64,000 nucleotides of DNA from Paenibacillus phyllosphaerae (GTDB lineage: Bacteria > Bacillota > Bacilli > Paenibacillales > Paenibacillaceae). A program made the translations under genes and the position numbers. Each line of letters begins with the position of its first letter. Position 1 is the stretch's first letter. Location: NCBI RefSeq assembly GCF_014192105.1, contig NZ_JACHXK010000010.1, positions 124,001 through 188,000 on the forward strand. The letters are read 5' to 3'. Positions 39,701 to 48,652 of this stretch are shown piece after piece. Below the pieces are notes generated by a model, which saw only the letters and a list, made by a program, of their open reading frames with translations, had not been told where the DNA came from and made no database searches.

Positions 39701-39907
39701 CAGGGACGCTCTACCTTGTTCTTTGATAGCGGACACGGCAGCATTAGCATGATGGATTATATCCGGGCGGTGGCGGATGCACAGGAAGGATTCGTAACGC
39801 TCTTATATCCGAAGAGAAGGGCGCAGCCGAACATCATCGTAACGATGAAGAGTGAGCGTACAGCTTTGATAGCGATAGAAGATCAAGAGTTGGTCATTAC
39901 CTGGTAG
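36788..39907 (+). CDS. Large cytoplasmic heparinase II/III-family polysaccharide lyase
   Basis: 1039 residues from ATG 36788 (AGAGGAG seven bases upstream; ATG 36782 and 36785 are alternatives). No signal peptide. About 1-480 is a charged helical and beta-sandwich region containing a carbohydrate-binding-like stretch (NILNGGFDQGESLPDHW); about 480-780 is an alpha/alpha toroid (EAQQGCSNWQTDMCAGTAYM, SWPESIRYHHAALERF); from about 790 a heparinase II/III beta-sandwich with GHGHLDQGSFILYKDSVPLVMDSG. The family eliminates uronic acid glycosides, leaving an unsaturated sugar, which fits the GH88 gene downstream. Cytoplasmic location suggests action on imported oligosaccharides. Substrate (heparin, alginate, glucuronan or other) is not readable. 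Confidence 0.82.
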   Translation: MSGAIREKLKALIDRSMLLLETQGDYYTDGAKLALSDLVQCAVRALEGNDELPFIRNREFIEAREDEAVLFATQRYTMAPSYMNEGHNTRYYGLEAGLSWFEAQDVRNEDYWTLEQKAECVMTKASELISAANVGQGLGEYDPEAREKLVQAMERLASANSLDALSGTDDRLARAIVDVYNRLRTFRHSRLLRNELDPSSNLYVAKDEITRIKVNNERNEQLREQMAQIEQIANRYNLDYIEKASQLVMNEQMDYEQINTHFYVWSSTDKIANFTAPMQAVKATLSFVLPSEDNEKDGLGHVWIDNVEILAASGNNLNILNGGFDQGESLPDHWMPEIRKGNSEFKWESEYPFCGGGDRTNVSPIQLSSQSAFGYKDGVPRRSIYLCNPTNQDEGAWTYQPDFEIEGGATYTLTFAAKLDGKLNKGLKAILTYKDEANEVIDRFEYIFNRKSALPNFCFLLTMQCDAIQYALTEERDYAMKAKHAILYTLNDFCQGAEHWMVTNLRPQGSDSYGAVQGGRMLCSIAVTYSLIKETSVFSAEEKRRFYAMIEYLLRYMLDLRDRTELTAHEAQQGCSNWQTDMCAGTAYMMMALDDFPNRQAWLCNAHMVLVSQLNLTVNPDNSWPESIRYHHAALERFAGYAKVVRHMMGDNLFNDTPLGKMFDFSLQTQTPPYGYFGHRIGTPPFGDHALRDGAEFACFATYLEEIERIDRPLADRMYHTWNMAGRPVKGFWGEAIVLENLLGSGSSYEPESNTRFQLGSNSELRDAGIYIFRRNFGYERQSYFAIMSSPKPIGHGHLDQGSFILYKDSVPLVMDSGIEGYFDSTTNWHVSSYSHACVQFQTKQTYLATNKVREINLSAGTYSLERGWVDVPRTSRVLDCKLGEEVDEITIEIMNPEGRGRHTRHVRFFKKIEIYLIKDTIEDFEGEVLFSLPVASPASMIKGNRVYSTGLYDVDLETVFLSEVKQLRLEQGRSTLFFDSGHGSISMMDYIRAVADAQEGFVTLLYPKRRAQPNIIVTMKSERTALIAIEDQELVITW

Positions 39908-39935
39908 ATAATCGCGTGAAAGAGAGGATGCAACT

Positions 39936-42239
39936 GTGGGCAACTCAATATGGTTCCAAGAGCCGGCAAGCAAATGGGAGGAAGCGCTGCCGATCGGCAA
40001 TGGTACGTTTGGCGGGATGATTTATGGTGGGATCGAGAAGGAACAAATTCAATTAAATGAAGACAGCCTTTGGTTTGGCGGTCCATCGGATCGGAATAAT
40101 CCGGATGCCCGTGCAAATCTGGACCGTATTCGCCAGCTTCTTCTTGAGGGGCGTCCGCAGGAAGCGCAGCGGATAGCCGCGCTTGCACTCTCTGGCGTAC
40201 CTGAATCCCAACGGCATTATTTACCGCTTGGCTATTTGCATCTTACCTTTCATTCCGGTGCTGAATCGTCCCGTTTCTATCGACGTGAACTTGACCTGAA
40301 CCTTGGAATGGTGAAGGTCAATTACCGTGTTGGAGGTATCAATTATAAGCGGGAGATCTTTGCTAGTTATCCGGATCAAGCCATCATCATGCGTATTACG
40401 GCTGATCGCCCCGGAGGAATATCGACGGATATTCGTCTAGGTGGGGTTCGAAATCGGCATCTGGACGGCGTTGAACGGACAAGCGACCGTATGATTCGGA
40501 TTCATGGCCGAGCCGGAGGACAGGATGGGGTCCAGTACGCAGCTGTAGTAAAAGCGGATGCGCAGGGTGGAACGGTGCGAATCTTGGGCGAAACGATTGT
40601 CGTCGATGGAGCAGACAGTCTCGTGATTCAGATGGCTGCGGCGACCACGTATCGATATAGGAATCCAGGAGAAACATGTAACGATCGGTTGAATCGTATC
40701 TCGGGAATGTCCTTCGATGAGCTGTTTCGCCGTCACCTGGACGACTACGAAACCCTATATAAGCGAGTATCCCTTCAATTGGGAAAGCGGGATGAAGCGC
40801 TCGAAGCAATACCGACGGATGTGAGATTACAACGTATACAAGCTGGAATGGTAGACCACGATCTGATTGCGAAATATTTTCAGTTTGGTCGGTATCTCTT
40901 GATTGCGAGCAGCCGTAGTGGTGCGCTTCCTGCAAATTTGCAGGGCATCTGGAATGAGCACCTGAATCCGCCGTGGGATAGTAAGTATACGATCAATATT
41001 AATGCCCAAATGAATTACTGGCCGGCCGAGGTCTGCAACTTAACGGAATGCCACGAGCCGTTATTCGACCTGATCGACCGAATGCGTGAACCGGGAAGAA
41101 GGACAGCGCAAGTCATGTATGGCTGCACTGGATTTGTCGCTCACCATAATACCGATTTATGGGGAGATACCGCGCCTCAAGATGTCTACTTGCCTGCGAC
41201 CCACTGGCCGATGGGAGCGGCTTGGCTCTGCCTGCATTTATGGGAACACTTTTTGTATGGCGGAGATCTCGCTTTTCTTAACAAGGCTTATAAAACGATG
41301 CGAGAATCGGCGGCGTTCTTCCTCGATTTTTTGACCGAGCTGCCGGATGGGCGCCTGGTGACGAATCCATCTGTCTCGCCCGAGAATACCTATATTTTGC
41401 CGAATGGGCAGTCGGGAACATTGTGCATAGGCCCGACGATGGATAATCAAATTTTAGATGAGTTGTTCACGGCATGTATCGAGGCATCCACGGTATTGAA
41501 AATAGATGATGACTTCCGGCTTCAACTCCGTGTAGCGCGTGAGCGTTTGCCTAAGACCTCGATTGGACGTCATGGGCAAATTATGGAGTGGTTGGAAGAT
41601 TACGAAGAGGCGGAACCTGGCCATCGGCATATGTCTCATCTATTTGCACTTTATCCAGGGAGTCGGATTACACCCGATCTTACACCAGAATTAAGCCAAG
41701 CAGCACGTATTACGCTGGACATGCGCCTTGCTCATGGAGGCGGTCATACCGGGTGGAGCAGGGCCTGGTTAATCAACTTTTGGGCCCGATTACGGGATGG
41801 AGAACAAACCTATCAGAACATTCTGTCGTTATTGAAGCATTCTACCCTGCCTAATTTGTTCGATAATCACCCACCGTTTCAGATCGATGGTAATTTCGGC
41901 GCGACGGCGGGGATCGCCGAGGCACTGCTGCAAAGCCACGCGGGCGAATTGCATGTTCTGCCGGCGCTTCCTGCGTCTTGGGGAGAGGGGAAGGTTACCG
42001 GATTAAGGGCTCGTGGCGGGCTAACGGTAGATATGGAATGGTTTAAGGATGGCAGTTTCGAAGCGGTCATTAGGGTTAATCGTACAAGATCTTCTACTAT
42101 TCGTGCAGCCTTAATTACGCAAGTCACGAGAACAGACAAAACACAGGCAGAGTATGTTCGCAACAGCGAAAGTGCTATTGTTTTTCTGATTAAAGCGGGG
42201 GAATCTTATTTAATTTCCGGTAAGTACCGGGAGAGTTGA
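39936..42239 (+). CDS. GH95 glycoside hydrolase (alpha-L-fucosidase type)
   Basis: 767 residues from GTG 39936 (GAGAGGATG upstream). Canonical GH95 throughout: [19 protein letters not shown] and [11 protein letters not shown] at the N-terminus, [17 protein letters not shown] (Asn354/Asn356), PSVSPENTY (Glu483, general acid) and [18 protein letters not shown] (Asp651). The family uses an inverting mechanism on alpha-1,2-linked L-fucose or L-galactose. It has no signal peptide, so it trims imported oligosaccharides. It follows the lyase gene by 29 bases and precedes the GH88 gene in the same direction. Confidence 0.93.
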   Translation: MGNSIWFQEPASKWEEALPIGNGTFGGMIYGGIEKEQIQLNEDSLWFGGPSDRNNPDARANLDRIRQLLLEGRPQEAQRIAALALSGVPESQRHYLPLGYLHLTFHSGAESSRFYRRELDLNLGMVKVNYRVGGINYKREIFASYPDQAIIMRITADRPGGISTDIRLGGVRNRHLDGVERTSDRMIRIHGRAGGQDGVQYAAVVKADAQGGTVRILGETIVVDGADSLVIQMAAATTYRYRNPGETCNDRLNRISGMSFDELFRRHLDDYETLYKRVSLQLGKRDEALEAIPTDVRLQRIQAGMVDHDLIAKYFQFGRYLLIASSRSGALPANLQGIWNEHLNPPWDSKYTININAQMNYWPAEVCNLTECHEPLFDLIDRMREPGRRTAQVMYGCTGFVAHHNTDLWGDTAPQDVYLPATHWPMGAAWLCLHLWEHFLYGGDLAFLNKAYKTMRESAAFFLDFLTELPDGRLVTNPSVSPENTYILPNGQSGTLCIGPTMDNQILDELFTACIEASTVLKIDDDFRLQLRVARERLPKTSIGRHGQIMEWLEDYEEAEPGHRHMSHLFALYPGSRITPDLTPELSQAARITLDMRLAHGGGHTGWSRAWLINFWARLRDGEQTYQNILSLLKHSTLPNLFDNHPPFQIDGNFGATAGIAEALLQSHAGELHVLPALPASWGEGKVTGLRARGGLTVDMEWFKDGSFEAVIRVNRTRSSTIRAALITQVTRTDKTQAEYVRNSESAIVFLIKAGESYLISGKYRES

Positions 42240-42315
42240 ATCGAAGCGGGTTTTCGTTATCGTTCCGCTAAGATTAGCCAAGCTCAATCTAAAGTCGAGG
42301 AAGTGAAAGCTTACT

Positions 42316-43470
42316 ATGGTGGCAGGCGAAGATCAAGAATGGCTAGATAGCATCATTGCGAAAATCAAGACAAAGATGGAGTGGGTTAGCGAGAAGTCCA
42401 GAACAAAAATCCCGTATACCACGATACATGGCACGCATGATGACCGTTCCGTCGATAATCCCTCAGGGACGGTGGATAACGGAATCAATTGGTGGACCAA
42501 CGGATTCTGGGGCGGCATGATGTGGCTCATGTACCATGAAACAAACGATGAGAAATTTAAAGACATTGCCAATATCTCCGAAGCCAAGCTGGATGAATGC
42601 TTCCGTCAATTTTATGGCCTGCATCATGATGTAGGATTTATGTGGCTGCCTACCAGTGTTGCGAATTACAAAGTAACAAAAAAACCGGAGTCCAAGAAAA
42701 GAGGGCTTCATGCGGCCAATCTGTTGGCGGGACGATTCAACTTGGCGGGAGGTTTCATTCGAGCTTGGAATGATCTCGAGGGAACTGACACCCGCGGATG
42801 GGCGATTATCGACTGCCTGTTTAATCTTCCTCTATTGTATTGGGCTTCTGAAGAAACGGGAGATCCGCGCTTCAGACAGATTGCGATGAAGCATGCCGAC
42901 ACGGCCATGACCGCATTCGTAAGGCCGGACGGTTCGGTCCATCATATTGTGGAATTTGATCCGTTCCTTGGGGGAGTGGTGAGAACCTATGGCGGGCAGG
43001 GATTCGAAGATGGATCATCCTGGACAAGAGGACAGACGTGGGCGCTGTATGGTTATATGATGAGCTATTTGCATACGCAGAAGGAAGAGTACCTGCAAAC
43101 AGCGAAACGGGTTGCCCATTATTTTATGGCCAACATTCCGGCCAATGGCATCATTCCCGTTGATTTTAGGCAGCCATGTGAACCCGCCTATGAGGACTCC
43201 ACGGCAGCAGCGATCGCGGCATGCGGTTTAATCGAGATTGCCAAAGCTGTGGGTCAATATGAGAAGAACATTTACCTTAAGGCGGCTCTGAAGTTGCTGA
43301 GAACGCTAGATGAATCGCGCTGTGACTGGACGACGAATAGCGACTGTATCCTGATGAACGGATCCGAAGCTTACCACCGCAATAACCATCACAGCTCGAT
43401 TATTTACGGCGACTATTACTTGATGGAAGCGGTATTCAAGTTGAAGGGTAATGACTTGTACCTGTGGTAG
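42316..43470 (+). CDS. GH88 unsaturated glucuronyl hydrolase
   Basis: 384 residues, cytoplasmic. Asp105 (HHDVGFMWL) and Asp166 (IIDCLFNLPLLYWASEETGDP) are 61 residues apart, the same spacing as Asp88 and Asp149 of the Bacillus sp. GL1 enzyme; YGGQGFEDGSSWTRGQTWALYGY is another strong family signature. The enzyme hydrates the vinyl-ether of the 4,5-unsaturated uronic acid left by a lyase, releasing a keto-sugar. It therefore works after the heparinase II/III-type enzyme two genes upstream. RBS is weak (GAGG, about 15 bases upstream). Confidence 0.93.
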   Translation: MVAGEDQEWLDSIIAKIKTKMEWVSEKSRTKIPYTTIHGTHDDRSVDNPSGTVDNGINWWTNGFWGGMMWLMYHETNDEKFKDIANISEAKLDECFRQFYGLHHDVGFMWLPTSVANYKVTKKPESKKRGLHAANLLAGRFNLAGGFIRAWNDLEGTDTRGWAIIDCLFNLPLLYWASEETGDPRFRQIAMKHADTAMTAFVRPDGSVHHIVEFDPFLGGVVRTYGGQGFEDGSSWTRGQTWALYGYMMSYLHTQKEEYLQTAKRVAHYFMANIPANGIIPVDFRQPCEPAYEDSTAAAIAACGLIEIAKAVGQYEKNIYLKAALKLLRTLDESRCDWTTNSDCILMNGSEAYHRNNHHSSIIYGDYYLMEAVFKLKGNDLYLW

Positions 43471-43510
43471 ATATCGTGCTTGACAACAGATTAAAAAAGA
43501 GGTGATCCCG

Positions 43511-45619
43511 ATGACCAATCAATTCTTTAATGCGCATCACTCTCCGATCGGCGCTTTTGCGAGTTTTACGCTCGGCTATCCTGGGGCAAAAGGCGGATTG
43601 GGGCTGGAGCTTGGCAAGCCTGCTGACCAGAATATATATATAGGCCTACAGTCGGCAGATGGCAGCTGCTATCACGCGCTACCGTTCTTCGATAAAGGCG
43701 TGGATGAAAGCAGCCGTTATGATGTGGAGAAGCAAAATACAGCGGAGGAAAACAAAATTCTTATTCCATTCGCGCCGCAAGAAATGAAACGGGATTTCCG
43801 TCTTGGCACGGACGAATTTGTTGCGGAGGATTTGACTTTTCGTATCTATTCCAACGTTGAGCCGGTGCCGGATCCAAGCAAGTGCGATTCAAATGACATG
43901 AAACGCGTTATTGTTCCATCCGTACTAGTGGAGCTTACCGTAGATAATACGCAAGGCAGCTTGGCAAGGCGCGCATTCTTTGGTATGGAAGGCACGGATT
44001 CCTACAGCTCGATGCGGGTGATGGATGACACTTGCGACAGAGGGATCGTTGGCATCGGTCAAGGGAGAAATACGGCAATCGTATCAAAGGATGCGGGTGT
44101 TGTGTCGGCGTTAGGCTTTACGATGGAGAAGATACTGCTCAATACCATTCCATTCAATCGCCACTTCGGACTTGGACGCGTGGGAGCCTTGCTTATGGAA
44201 GTGCCGGCGGGACAACGTCGCACTTTCCAATTCGCCGTATGCTTTCATCGCGGCGGAGTGGTTACGTCCGGCTTAGATGCTTCCTACTATTACAGCCGTT
44301 ATTTCCCGTCAATTGAAGATGTCGCCGAATATTCTTTGAAGCACTTCGGTGTACTAGCCTCGTCTTGTCTTCGAGCGAACTCATTAATTGACCAGTCGAG
44401 GCTCACGGAGGACCAGCGATTTATGCTGACCCATGCGATCCGCAGTTATTATGGAAGCACGGAGTTTCTGTCACATCAAGACAAGCCGCTGTGGGTAGTG
44501 AACGAAGGCGAGTATCGGATGATGAATACGTTCGATCTAACGGTGGATCAGTTATTCTATGAGCTGAAGATGAATGCATGGACGGTACGCAATGAGTTGG
44601 ACTGGTTCACGAAGCGGTATAGCTACGAAGATCAGGTATTTGAGCCTGGCAGCGATATGCTCTATTCTGGAGGGATCAGCTTCACCCACGATATGGGTGT
44701 GGCCAATGTATTTTCGAGGCCGGGTTATTCTGCTTACGAGCAAGCTGGACTGGATGGTTGTTTCTCACATATGACCCATGAACAGTTGGTCAATTGGGTG
44801 CTCTGTGCAGCGTCCTATGTAGAGCATACTAAGGATGAAGCATGGCTGACAGCTAATCATCAGGTATTCATGCAATGCTTCGCCAGTATGCTCAATCGGG
44901 ACCATCCTGACCCGATAAAGCGTAACGGAATTATGGGGTTGGATAGCTCTAGGACGGCTGGTGGTGCGGAAATCACCACCTATGACAGCTTAGACGAATC
45001 GCTCGGTCAAGCGAGAAATAATCTATATCTGGCAGGGAAATGCTGGGCAGCATACGTTGCGTTGGAGAAGGTGTTCCTCTTATTAGGCCAGATGGAAACA
45101 TCCGCAGAAGCAGGGATGCAAGCCGAGAGATGCGTGGCAACCATCGTATCGCATCAGACTGCAGAAGGCTATATTCCAGCCGTCATGGGCGAAGACAACG
45201 ATTCGAGAATCATACCGGCAATCGAAGGTCTTGTGTTCCCATACATGACCGGATGCAGGGAAGCTCTGGATCCTACAGGCCGATACGGCTCCTATATCCG
45301 GGCGATGGAACAGCATCTTCAGACTGTCCTTCAGCCGGGCAAATGTCTCTTCGAGGACGGGGGCTGGAAGCTGTCGTCGACCAGCAATAACTCCTGGCTC
45401 AGTAAAATCTATCTATGCCAGTTCGTAGCACGTGAGATCCTTGGCTTCGAATGGAATGAACGGGAGCGAGCATCAGATCGCGCTCATGTCGAATGGCTGA
45501 CGCATCCGGAACATTCCTATTGGAGCTGGAGCGATCAGATCATCGCGGGCGAAATACATGGCAGTAAATATTACCCCCGTGGTGTAACAGCGATTCTGTG
45601 GCTGCTTGAGGTTAAGTAG
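43511..45619 (+). CDS. GH52 beta-xylosidase
   Basis: 702 residues from ATG 43511 (GAGGTG six bases upstream; GTG 43502 precedes it). The sequence is highly typical of GH52 from beginning (FFNAHHSPIGAFASFTLGYPG) to end (WSWSDQIIAGEIHGSKYYPRG). The catalytic Glu lies in WVVNEGEYRMMNTFDLTVDQ and the acid/base Asp in GLDSSRTAGGAEITTYDSLD. It releases xylose from non-reducing ends with retention. There is no signal peptide, in keeping with degradation of imported oligosaccharides. It ends the main enzyme cluster and is followed by a terminator. Confidence 0.96.
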   Translation: MTNQFFNAHHSPIGAFASFTLGYPGAKGGLGLELGKPADQNIYIGLQSADGSCYHALPFFDKGVDESSRYDVEKQNTAEENKILIPFAPQEMKRDFRLGTDEFVAEDLTFRIYSNVEPVPDPSKCDSNDMKRVIVPSVLVELTVDNTQGSLARRAFFGMEGTDSYSSMRVMDDTCDRGIVGIGQGRNTAIVSKDAGVVSALGFTMEKILLNTIPFNRHFGLGRVGALLMEVPAGQRRTFQFAVCFHRGGVVTSGLDASYYYSRYFPSIEDVAEYSLKHFGVLASSCLRANSLIDQSRLTEDQRFMLTHAIRSYYGSTEFLSHQDKPLWVVNEGEYRMMNTFDLTVDQLFYELKMNAWTVRNELDWFTKRYSYEDQVFEPGSDMLYSGGISFTHDMGVANVFSRPGYSAYEQAGLDGCFSHMTHEQLVNWVLCAASYVEHTKDEAWLTANHQVFMQCFASMLNRDHPDPIKRNGIMGLDSSRTAGGAEITTYDSLDESLGQARNNLYLAGKCWAAYVALEKVFLLLGQMETSAEAGMQAERCVATIVSHQTAEGYIPAVMGEDNDSRIIPAIEGLVFPYMTGCREALDPTGRYGSYIRAMEQHLQTVLQPGKCLFEDGGWKLSSTSNNSWLSKIYLCQFVAREILGFEWNERERASDRAHVEWLTHPEHSYWSWSDQIIAGEIHGSKYYPRGVTAILWLLEVK

Positions 45620-45644
45620 GTTGCTTAAGTGGACTGATGAAGAT

Positions 45645-45676
45645 GAAGGCCGGCGTGTTGACACGTCGGCCTCTTC
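45645..45676 (+). terminator. Terminator-like hairpin after GH52
   Basis: GGCCGGCGTG / CACGTCGGCC with a TTGA loop, followed by TCTTCTAT. Confidence 0.65.
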
Positions 45677-45766
45677 TATATGCACAGCGCTATTGTCTGA
45701 GCAGCGACGGCGTTAAACTAACGGGAGTTTAGTGCGGTATACATCAAAAAAATGCAAAAAAAAATT

Positions 45767-45788
45767 GACTTCGAGTGTACTCGAAGTC
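45767..45788 (-). terminator. merR terminator whose stem copies the MerR operator
   Basis: Arms GACTTCGAGT and ACTCGAAGTC are perfect; read on the minus strand, after the merR stop, they are followed by AA and a run of nine T's. The arm is the same as the TTGACTTCGAGT half of the divergent operator at 46295. Confidence 0.75.
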
Positions 45789-45806
45789 GTAGACTAACCA
45801 CTATGG

Positions 45807-46274
45807 TTAATGAGTCATGATATGTTCCGGTATCTCGTACTTTTCCCCGCATTCCGATTTGTTATTAACTGGATTCCATGCATCGTCTTGTTGGCCTTTC
45901 GAGACACTGGCATAGTAAGCCTTCTTCTTTTTAATGTGCATTAATTGAAGGTTATACTCTCGAATCTTCGCTTCAAGTTCTTCTTCTTGCTTAGCAATGA
46001 GCTCAGCCCTTTGAGGGATCGTGTCGTCACCTTGCAAACACATATCAATGTAATGCTTGACTTCCGAAATGGGCAATCCTGAAATACGCAAGGAATGAAC
46101 CATTCGCAGCCAATCCAAATCATGGTCAGAGAATAATCGAATGTTTCTGCCGTCTCTCGAAACGAAAGGGATTAATTGTTGGTCATCATAGTAACGGATC
46201 GTATGCTTTGTAAGGCCCGTAATCTCGGAAACATCTTTAACGGTGTACTTAGCTTCATGAAATGACTGATCCAA
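45807..46274 (-). CDS. MerR-family transcriptional regulator
   Basis: 155 residues from TTG 46274 with GGAGGAG upstream. N-terminal winged helix (YTVKDVSEITGLTKHTIRYYDDQQLIPF) and a coiled-coil dimerisation helix (EEELEAKIREYNLQLMHIKKKKAYYAS). It lacks Cys clusters for metals, so it belongs to the non-metal MerR branch near AdhR/YraB-type regulators of aldehyde or electrophile stress. It is divergent from the OYE-SDR-pirin-SDR genes and a 19-base-spaced promoter lies between, which it probably activates. Confidence 0.9.
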   Translation of the reverse strand: MDQSFHEAKYTVKDVSEITGLTKHTIRYYDDQQLIPFVSRDGRNIRLFSDHDLDWLRMVHSLRISGLPISEVKHYIDMCLQGDDTIPQRAELIAKQEEELEAKIREYNLQLMHIKKKKAYYASVSKGQQDDAWNPVNNKSECGEKYEIPEHIMTH

Positions 46275-46294
46275 AATTTCGCTCCTCCTTGCCC

Positions 46295-46325
46295 TTGACT
46301 TCGAGTTACTCGAATACTTTATGAT
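46295..46325 (+). promoter_or_regulatory. MerR-type promoter with 19-bp spacer
   Basis: -35 TTGACT (46295-46300) and -10 TATGAT (46320-46325) are 19 bases apart, the overlong spacer typical of MerR-activated promoters, with dyad CGAGT-TACTCG between them. It points toward the OYE gene. Confidence 0.75.
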
Positions 46326-46534
46326 GTCATTGTATCAATGTTGCGAACGAGCATCAACTGGTAATCGCCATTATCATTCCCCCGGTTATAACAAAGGAAT
46401 GGAGGAATCACACGATTGGCTCTGTCAACGAGTTTGTTATCGAATCAATGGATGAATGTGGATGCTGAAGAGAAAATATAACCAAGGTTATTCAACAAGA
46501 TGTACACCATGATTATCGAAAAGAGGGAACATAT

Positions 46535-47653
46535 ATGAACAAGAAATACAATACACTTTTTGACCGTTTCACCTTTAAAAACGGGATCAGTATCAAGAAC
46601 AGATTAGTTATGGCCCCAATGACAACATGGGCGAGTAACGAAGACCTGACCATTTCTGATGAGGAAGTGAACTTTTATCGTAGAAGAGTAAATGGCGTTG
46701 GTCTGGTCATTACTGGTTGTACGCATGTTACGCCAAATGGACAAGGCTTTACCCATGAATTTGCTGCTTACGACGATTCGTTCATCCCAAGTTTGCGTAA
46801 ACTGGCGGATGCTGCGAAAAGTGGAGGAGCTCCAGCAGTTCTTCAAATCTTCCATGGGGGCGCCAGAGCTTTGCCTGATCTTGATGTTGTTAGTGCTAGT
46901 TCTGTGAAGTTCCCTATGCCGGGTACAAAAGAGCCTAGAGCCTTGTCTAATGAAGAAATTATATCCATCATTCATGCATTTGGCGAAACAACACGTCGAG
47001 CGATAGAAGCCGGATTTGATGGGGTTGAAATCCACGGAGCCCACGCATTTCTAATTCAAAATTTCTTCTCTCCGCAGACTAATACACGTACAGACGAGTG
47101 GGGAGGAACGATTGAAAATCGTATGCGTTTTCCAATCGCCGTTATTGAGGTCGTAAAAAAAGTTATACAAGAACATGCGAAAAAATCGTTTATCCTGGGC
47201 TATCGATTCTCACCGGAAGAGCGTGGCGGCTATGGATTGGAAGATACTTATCAATTAATCGACCGTCTCATCGAACAAGGTCTGGATTACATTCATGCTT
47301 CCCTAGATGATGTTTCTTTAAAGCCAATGGACAAAGAAGATGGTCAATCACGGCTTGAATTGATTCTTGAGAAAGTCGCAGGCCGAGTACCTGTGATGGC
47401 TGCCGGATCGATGAGAACGCCGGACGATGCCCTTAATGCTTCTGCGCTTGGATTGCCGTTGTTTGCACTAGGCCAAGCCTTAGTCATGAATCCAGGCTGG
47501 GTCACGTTGGTTCAAGAAGGGAACGAAGATCTGATCGTAAAAGAATTAGACCCACAAGCGATCAAAGAACTTGATATTCCTGAGAAGCTCTGGCGAGATG
47601 GAATCCAAGCCATGCCAGGATGGTTCAAAATAAAACAAGAGGAAGGAAGATAA
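46535..47653 (+). CDS. Old Yellow Enzyme family NADH:flavin oxidoreductase
   Basis: 372 residues forming a TIM-barrel FMN protein. Landmarks: RLVMAPMTTWAS at the N-terminus, GVEIHGAHAFLIQNFFSPQTNTRTDEWGG with the substrate-binding His pair, and PVMAAGSMRTPDDA for FMN phosphate binding. Such enzymes reduce activated alkenes (enones, quinones) with NAD(P)H. First gene of an apparent operon controlled by the divergent MerR. RBS AGAGGG. Confidence 0.92.
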   Translation: MNKKYNTLFDRFTFKNGISIKNRLVMAPMTTWASNEDLTISDEEVNFYRRRVNGVGLVITGCTHVTPNGQGFTHEFAAYDDSFIPSLRKLADAAKSGGAPAVLQIFHGGARALPDLDVVSASSVKFPMPGTKEPRALSNEEIISIIHAFGETTRRAIEAGFDGVEIHGAHAFLIQNFFSPQTNTRTDEWGGTIENRMRFPIAVIEVVKKVIQEHAKKSFILGYRFSPEERGGYGLEDTYQLIDRLIEQGLDYIHASLDDVSLKPMDKEDGQSRLELILEKVAGRVPVMAAGSMRTPDDALNASALGLPLFALGQALVMNPGWVTLVQEGNEDLIVKELDPQAIKELDIPEKLWRDGIQAMPGWFKIKQEEGR

Positions 47654-47655
47654 AA

Positions 47656-48498
47656 ATGCGTAAAAACAAAGTTTGGTTTGTTACAGGAGCCTCTAAAGGT
47701 TTGGGGCTAGCAACCGTTAAAAAGTTATTGGAACAAGACTATAAAGTAGCTGCTACTTCCAGATCCGTCGAAGAACTAATGAAGGCCGTCGGACAACATG
47801 ATAACTTCTTGCCAATGCAGTTGGATGTGCTAAATGAGACAGACATTAAACAAGTTATCGAATTAACCGTTGAGCGTTTCGGAAGCTTAGATGTCATTTT
47901 TAATAATGCGGGATACGGACAAGTCGGACCTTTCGAAGAAATTTCAGATGAATTGGCTCGAAAAAACTTTGATGCGAATGTATTCGGTACGTTTAACGTG
48001 ATTCGCAATGCGCTGCCTCAATTGAGAAAACAGCAGTATGGACATATCATTAATATTTCCTCGATTGGCGGTTACGTTGGTTTTCCGGCCAGTACAATCT
48101 ATGCCGCCGCTAAATTCGCGATCGATGGTATGAGTGAGTCCATCACGCATGAGTTGCAACCGTTAGGTATTCACGTGACATCCCTTAAGCCGGGGGGGTT
48201 CCGTACGAATTTCCTTTCGCCGGGCTCTTTATTCTGGTCAGATAGAGACCCAATTGAAGATTATGATCAAATCCGTCAAAACACACAGGCTAATTTAGGC
48301 AAAAACGATAAAAACCAAGGTGGAGATCCAAATAAATTTGCGGAATTGCTGATTCGGATTAGTAAGGAAGATCAGCCGCCCTTACATCTGTTTATTGGAA
48401 CTGATGCCTATAAGCTGGCAACCAGCAAAATCGAGAATATTCAAAAAGAAATGGATACATGGAGAGTAATTGCTACCTCAACTGGTTTTGATGAGTAA
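47656..48498 (+). CDS. Short-chain dehydrogenase/reductase 1
   Basis: 280 residues from ATG 47656 (GGAAGGAAG upstream), two bases after the OYE stop. TGASKGLG is the nucleotide-binding Gly motif, NNAGYG follows strand 4, and the catalytic Ser-Tyr-Lys are in ISSIGG and YAAAK. Shares close similarity with the second SDR of the operon (NNAGYGQ-G-FEE segment) and ends in TWRVIATSTGFDE, a terminus that recurs in a decayed fragment at 50540. Substrate unknown; with OYE it could handle reactive carbonyls. Confidence 0.92.
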   Translation: MRKNKVWFVTGASKGLGLATVKKLLEQDYKVAATSRSVEELMKAVGQHDNFLPMQLDVLNETDIKQVIELTVERFGSLDVIFNNAGYGQVGPFEEISDELARKNFDANVFGTFNVIRNALPQLRKQQYGHIINISSIGGYVGFPASTIYAAAKFAIDGMSESITHELQPLGIHVTSLKPGGFRTNFLSPGSLFWSDRDPIEDYDQIRQNTQANLGKNDKNQGGDPNKFAELLIRISKEDQPPLHLFIGTDAYKLATSKIENIQKEMDTWRVIATSTGFDE

Positions 48499-48652
48499 CA
48501 ATTTTGTGAAACGAGCGTTCGTATCCACGAGGGAGCGCTTCGAGCCGGATCGTTATGTCCCTGCCCTTCTCATCGCGATCGGCAAGGTTATCGAAAACCT
48601 GTCGGGGAGTTCGTTAGCTACAATACGTTTTAACGTTGAGGAGGATGAAGTG

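Noticed and set aside
48470-48652. N-terminal extension of pirin into the preceding SDR gene
   Set aside because: Pirin family proteins begin near the ATG at 48653, which has GAGGAGG; the extension overlaps the SDR end.
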